6,363 nt of DNA, from assembly GCA_024643945.1 (NCBI GenBank), contig JAHELX010000363.1:1-6363 (forward strand), read 5' to 3'. Of the stretch, positions 4,663-6,363 are shown one piece after another; position 1 is the stretch's first letter, and each line of letters opens with the position of its first letter. This DNA comes from Anaerolineales bacterium. GTDB lineage: Bacteria > Chloroflexota > Anaerolineae > 4572-78 > NAK82. The notes beneath the pieces were generated by a model, which saw only the letters and a list, made by a program, of their open reading frames with translations, had not been told where the DNA came from and ran no database searches. Both the position numbers and the translations under genes were made by a program.

Positions 4663-5853
4663 ATGAATCGGTCAGATATAAAACAGCGCATCAGCCGTAG
4701 AGAGTTTCTGCGTATGGCAGCCAGTCTGGGTGGCCTGGCAACTGTTAGCTCCTTGTTGGAAGCTTGCGCCCGGGCTGGATTGGAGCCGTCGGCCACCAGC
4801 CCTGCGCCATCTTCCACGCCTACAGCTTCTCCCAGCCCAACCCCCACTCCCATTACTCCCAGCCCATCCCCGGTCCCTCCACCCAGCGCGACGCCTACCC
4901 TGGAGCCGTCCCCTACTGTCGCCCCCAGCCCAACTGCCACCAGGGAAGCAGATATGGCCCGCGTCGCTTTTGTCAAAACGCGCGATCGCGGCGCAGGGGT
5001 GCGCCGCGCCCTCGGCCTGCTGGACCTCAACCCTATCCAGGACAGGCAAGTCCTCCTCAAGCCCAACTTCAACAGCCCCGACCCGGCCCCCGGCTCCACG
5101 CACGACGATGTTCTGCGTACCCTGGTCGAAGAATTGTGGGGGATGGGAGCCCGGACCATTACCGTAGCCGATCGCAGTGGGATGGCCGATACCCGGCAGG
5201 CGATGCAGCAAAAGGGGGTTTTCTCCCTGGCTCAGGAGCTGGGCTTCGAGGCGCTCGTCCTGGACGACCTGGAAGAGAAGGATTGGGTGATGCTCCAGCC
5301 CCCTGACAGCCACTGGCAGCAGGGCTTCCCCTTCGCCCGGCCTTTTCTGGAGGCCGAGGCCCTCGTCCAGACTTGTTGCCTCAAGACCCATCGCTTCGGC
5401 GGTCACTTCACGCTGTCGCTCAAGAACTCGGTGGGCATGGTGGCCAAGTACGGCCCCGATGGCTACAATTATATGAACGAGTTGCATTCATCTGATTACC
5501 AGCGGCTGATGATTGCCGAGGTCAACACCGCCTACAAGCCAGACCTGGTCGTATTGGACGGAGTCGAGGCCTTCGTCAGCGGCGGGCCGGACTCGGGTAA
5601 GCACGTCTGGGCTGAGGTGGTGCTGGCCGGCACAGATCGGGTTGCCATAGACGCCGTGGGAGTCGCATTGTTGCGTTACTTTGGGACGACGCCCGAAGTG
5701 AGCCGGGGTCACATCTTCGAACAGGAGCAGATCGCCCGGGCGGTGGAATTAGGCCTGGGCGTGGACGGCCCACACAAGATCCAGCTCGTTACCGGAGATA
5801 CGGACAGCGAAGCCTACGCCGCTCAAATCCAGGAGATCCTGATGCGTGGATAG
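4663..5853 (+). CDS. Tat-signal DUF362 domain protein, probable lipoprotein
   Basis: This is a 396-residue exported protein. The N-terminus has a twin-arginine motif SRREFLR (11-17), a hydrophobic stretch (18-32) and a lipobox-like L-E-A-C with Cys35. The Glu before Ala is unusual for a lipobox, so lipidation is likely but not certain. Residues 42-93 form a Pro/Thr/Ser-rich spacer. A DUF362 domain spans about 98-380 with family-typical segments: LLKPNFNS (131-138), CLKTH (239-243), SLKNSVGM (252-259), VVLDGVEAF (296-304), GGPDSGK (307-313) and the Asp pair D325/D330. The biochemical role of DUF362 is not established. Some family members carry a ferredoxin-like cluster domain, but none with CxxC spacing is seen here. 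Tat export implies folding, perhaps with a cofactor, before secretion. Only weak GAG-type ribosome-binding sequence precedes the ATG. Confidence 0.88.
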   Translation: MNRSDIKQRISRREFLRMAASLGGLATVSSLLEACARAGLEPSATSPAPSSTPTASPSPTPTPITPSPSPVPPPSATPTLEPSPTVAPSPTATREADMARVAFVKTRDRGAGVRRALGLLDLNPIQDRQVLLKPNFNSPDPAPGSTHDDVLRTLVEELWGMGARTITVADRSGMADTRQAMQQKGVFSLAQELGFEALVLDDLEEKDWVMLQPPDSHWQQGFPFARPFLEAEALVQTCCLKTHRFGGHFTLSLKNSVGMVAKYGPDGYNYMNELHSSDYQRLMIAEVNTAYKPDLVVLDGVEAFVSGGPDSGKHVWAEVVLAGTDRVAIDAVGVALLRYFGTTPEVSRGHIFEQEQIARAVELGLGVDGPHKIQLVTGDTDSEAYAAQIQEILMRG

Positions 5854-5944
5854 TATAGCAGGAATGCAACGGGCACCAACCATCTCAACCAAGCCTCAAA
5901 CTTCAGGCGCGTAAAATCGTTACAACCAGAAAGGAGGACAGCCG

Positions 5945-6363
5945 ATGGCCCTTCCATCCAGCAAAGCATCCATTTACCAGCTCAAAGTCACCCTTGCCGG
6001 TATTAGCCCACCCATTTGGCGGCGAATCCAGGTCCCCGGCAACTTCAGCCTGGACAAGCTGCATCTGGCGCTCCAGGCGACAGTGGGCTGGGAGAATTAC
6101 CACCTCTACCAGTTCACCATCGGCGGCATAGACTACAGCGAGCCCTCGCCCGACGATTGGCGTGAGATGAAGGATGTGCGTGGCGTGACGCTGAGCCAGG
6201 TCGTCCCTTCAGAAGGGCCCCGCTTTATGTACGAGTACGACTTTGGTGATGGCTGGGAGCATGATATCAAGGTTGAGAAAATCCTGACGCCTGAGCCAAA
6301 CGCGGGATACCCAATCTGCATTGCCGGTGAGCGTGCCTGCCCCCCCGAAGATTGCGGCGGCGT
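5945..6363 (+). CDS. Plasmid pRiA4b ORF-3-like family protein, C-terminus missing (partial)
   Basis: The frame is open from the ATG at 5945 to the right edge (139 whole codons). The N-terminal half fits the pRiA4b ORF-3 family (also annotated as IS1096 TnpR-like): YQLKVTLAGISPPIWRRIQV (11-30), LHLALQATVGWENYHLYQF (39-57) and the hallmark YDFGDGWEHDI (98-108). Cysteines at 125, 132 and 137 (in ACPPEDCGG) match the family's cysteine-containing C-terminal segment and could bind a metal, but this is untested. The start is secured by AAGGAGG (5931-5937), 7 nt upstream. A 91-bp gap separates it from the DUF362 gene, without a convincing promoter or terminator, so read-through is possible. Family members occur on plasmids, near mobile elements and in ordinary chromosomes; no molecular function is firmly known. 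Confidence 0.9.
   Translation, partial: MALPSSKASIYQLKVTLAGISPPIWRRIQVPGNFSLDKLHLALQATVGWENYHLYQFTIGGIDYSEPSPDDWREMKDVRGVTLSQVVPSEGPRFMYEYDFGDGWEHDIKVEKILTPEPNAGYPICIAGERACPPEDCGG

Noticed and set aside
4783..4935. Repetitive CCCAGCCC-type DNA as a tandem repeat array
   Set aside because: The units are irregular and simply encode the Pro/Thr/Ser-rich linker in frame; not a true array or CRISPR.
4380..5159. Long minus-strand frame (259 codons) rich in Gly and Val
   Set aside because: It lies opposite the dinB end and the Pro/Thr/Ser-rich linker of the DUF362 gene. The Gly/Val repeats are the complement of that low-complexity coding sequence.
4672..5487. Minus-strand frame of 271 codons
   Set aside because: It is fully antisense to the DUF362 gene, whose family motifs prove the plus-strand frame; composition follows the complementary strand.

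Overview
The window looks like a piece of a GC-rich bacterial chromosome. It was read by hand from one sequence, with no database search. The two exported proteins, with long Pro/Thr/Ser-rich linkers behind a lipobox or Tat signal, the SH3b lipoprotein and the mix of housekeeping and accessory genes recall Chloroflexota (Anaerolineae-like). That placement is an inference from style, not from a marker gene. All promoters proposed here resemble the ordinary sigma-70 type (-35/-10, 17-bp spacer).

Left part (1-1281), genes on the minus strand. A lipoprotein gene with a disordered linker and the start of an SH3b domain runs off the left edge (1-608). It has a strong Shine-Dalgarno site and a good promoter (653-681) that carries a 13-bp palindrome. 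The 425-bp gap behind it (609-1033) holds that promoter, small inverted repeats, and an 86-bp MITE-like palindromic element with a duplicated target (838-945). A tRNA-Leu(UAA) gene follows (1034-1116, minus). Its own promoter (1162-1190) has a 22-bp palindrome lying across the -10 box and the expected start point.

Middle part (1282-4527), plus strand. A CorA-type Mg2+/Co2+ transporter is followed after 46 bp by a mandelate racemase-subgroup enolase-superfamily enzyme, and after another 11 bp by DNA polymerase IV (DinB). The tight spacing suggests co-transcription of at least the last two, which is an odd functional pairing. All three proteins look intact, with key residues present.

Right part (4528-6363), plus strand. 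A strong candidate promoter (4555-4583) lies between dinB and a Tat-signal DUF362 protein (4663-5853). A 26-codon cationic ORF (4579-4659) overlaps its -10 box and ends just before the DUF362 start. The final gene, cut by the right edge, is a pRiA4b ORF-3-like protein with an ideal Shine-Dalgarno site.

No CRISPR array, phage module, toxin-antitoxin pair or obvious new multigene defence system is visible. The most unusual items are the MITE-like element, the two promoter palindromes, the small ORF overlapping the DUF362 promoter, and the racemase-dinB pairing.
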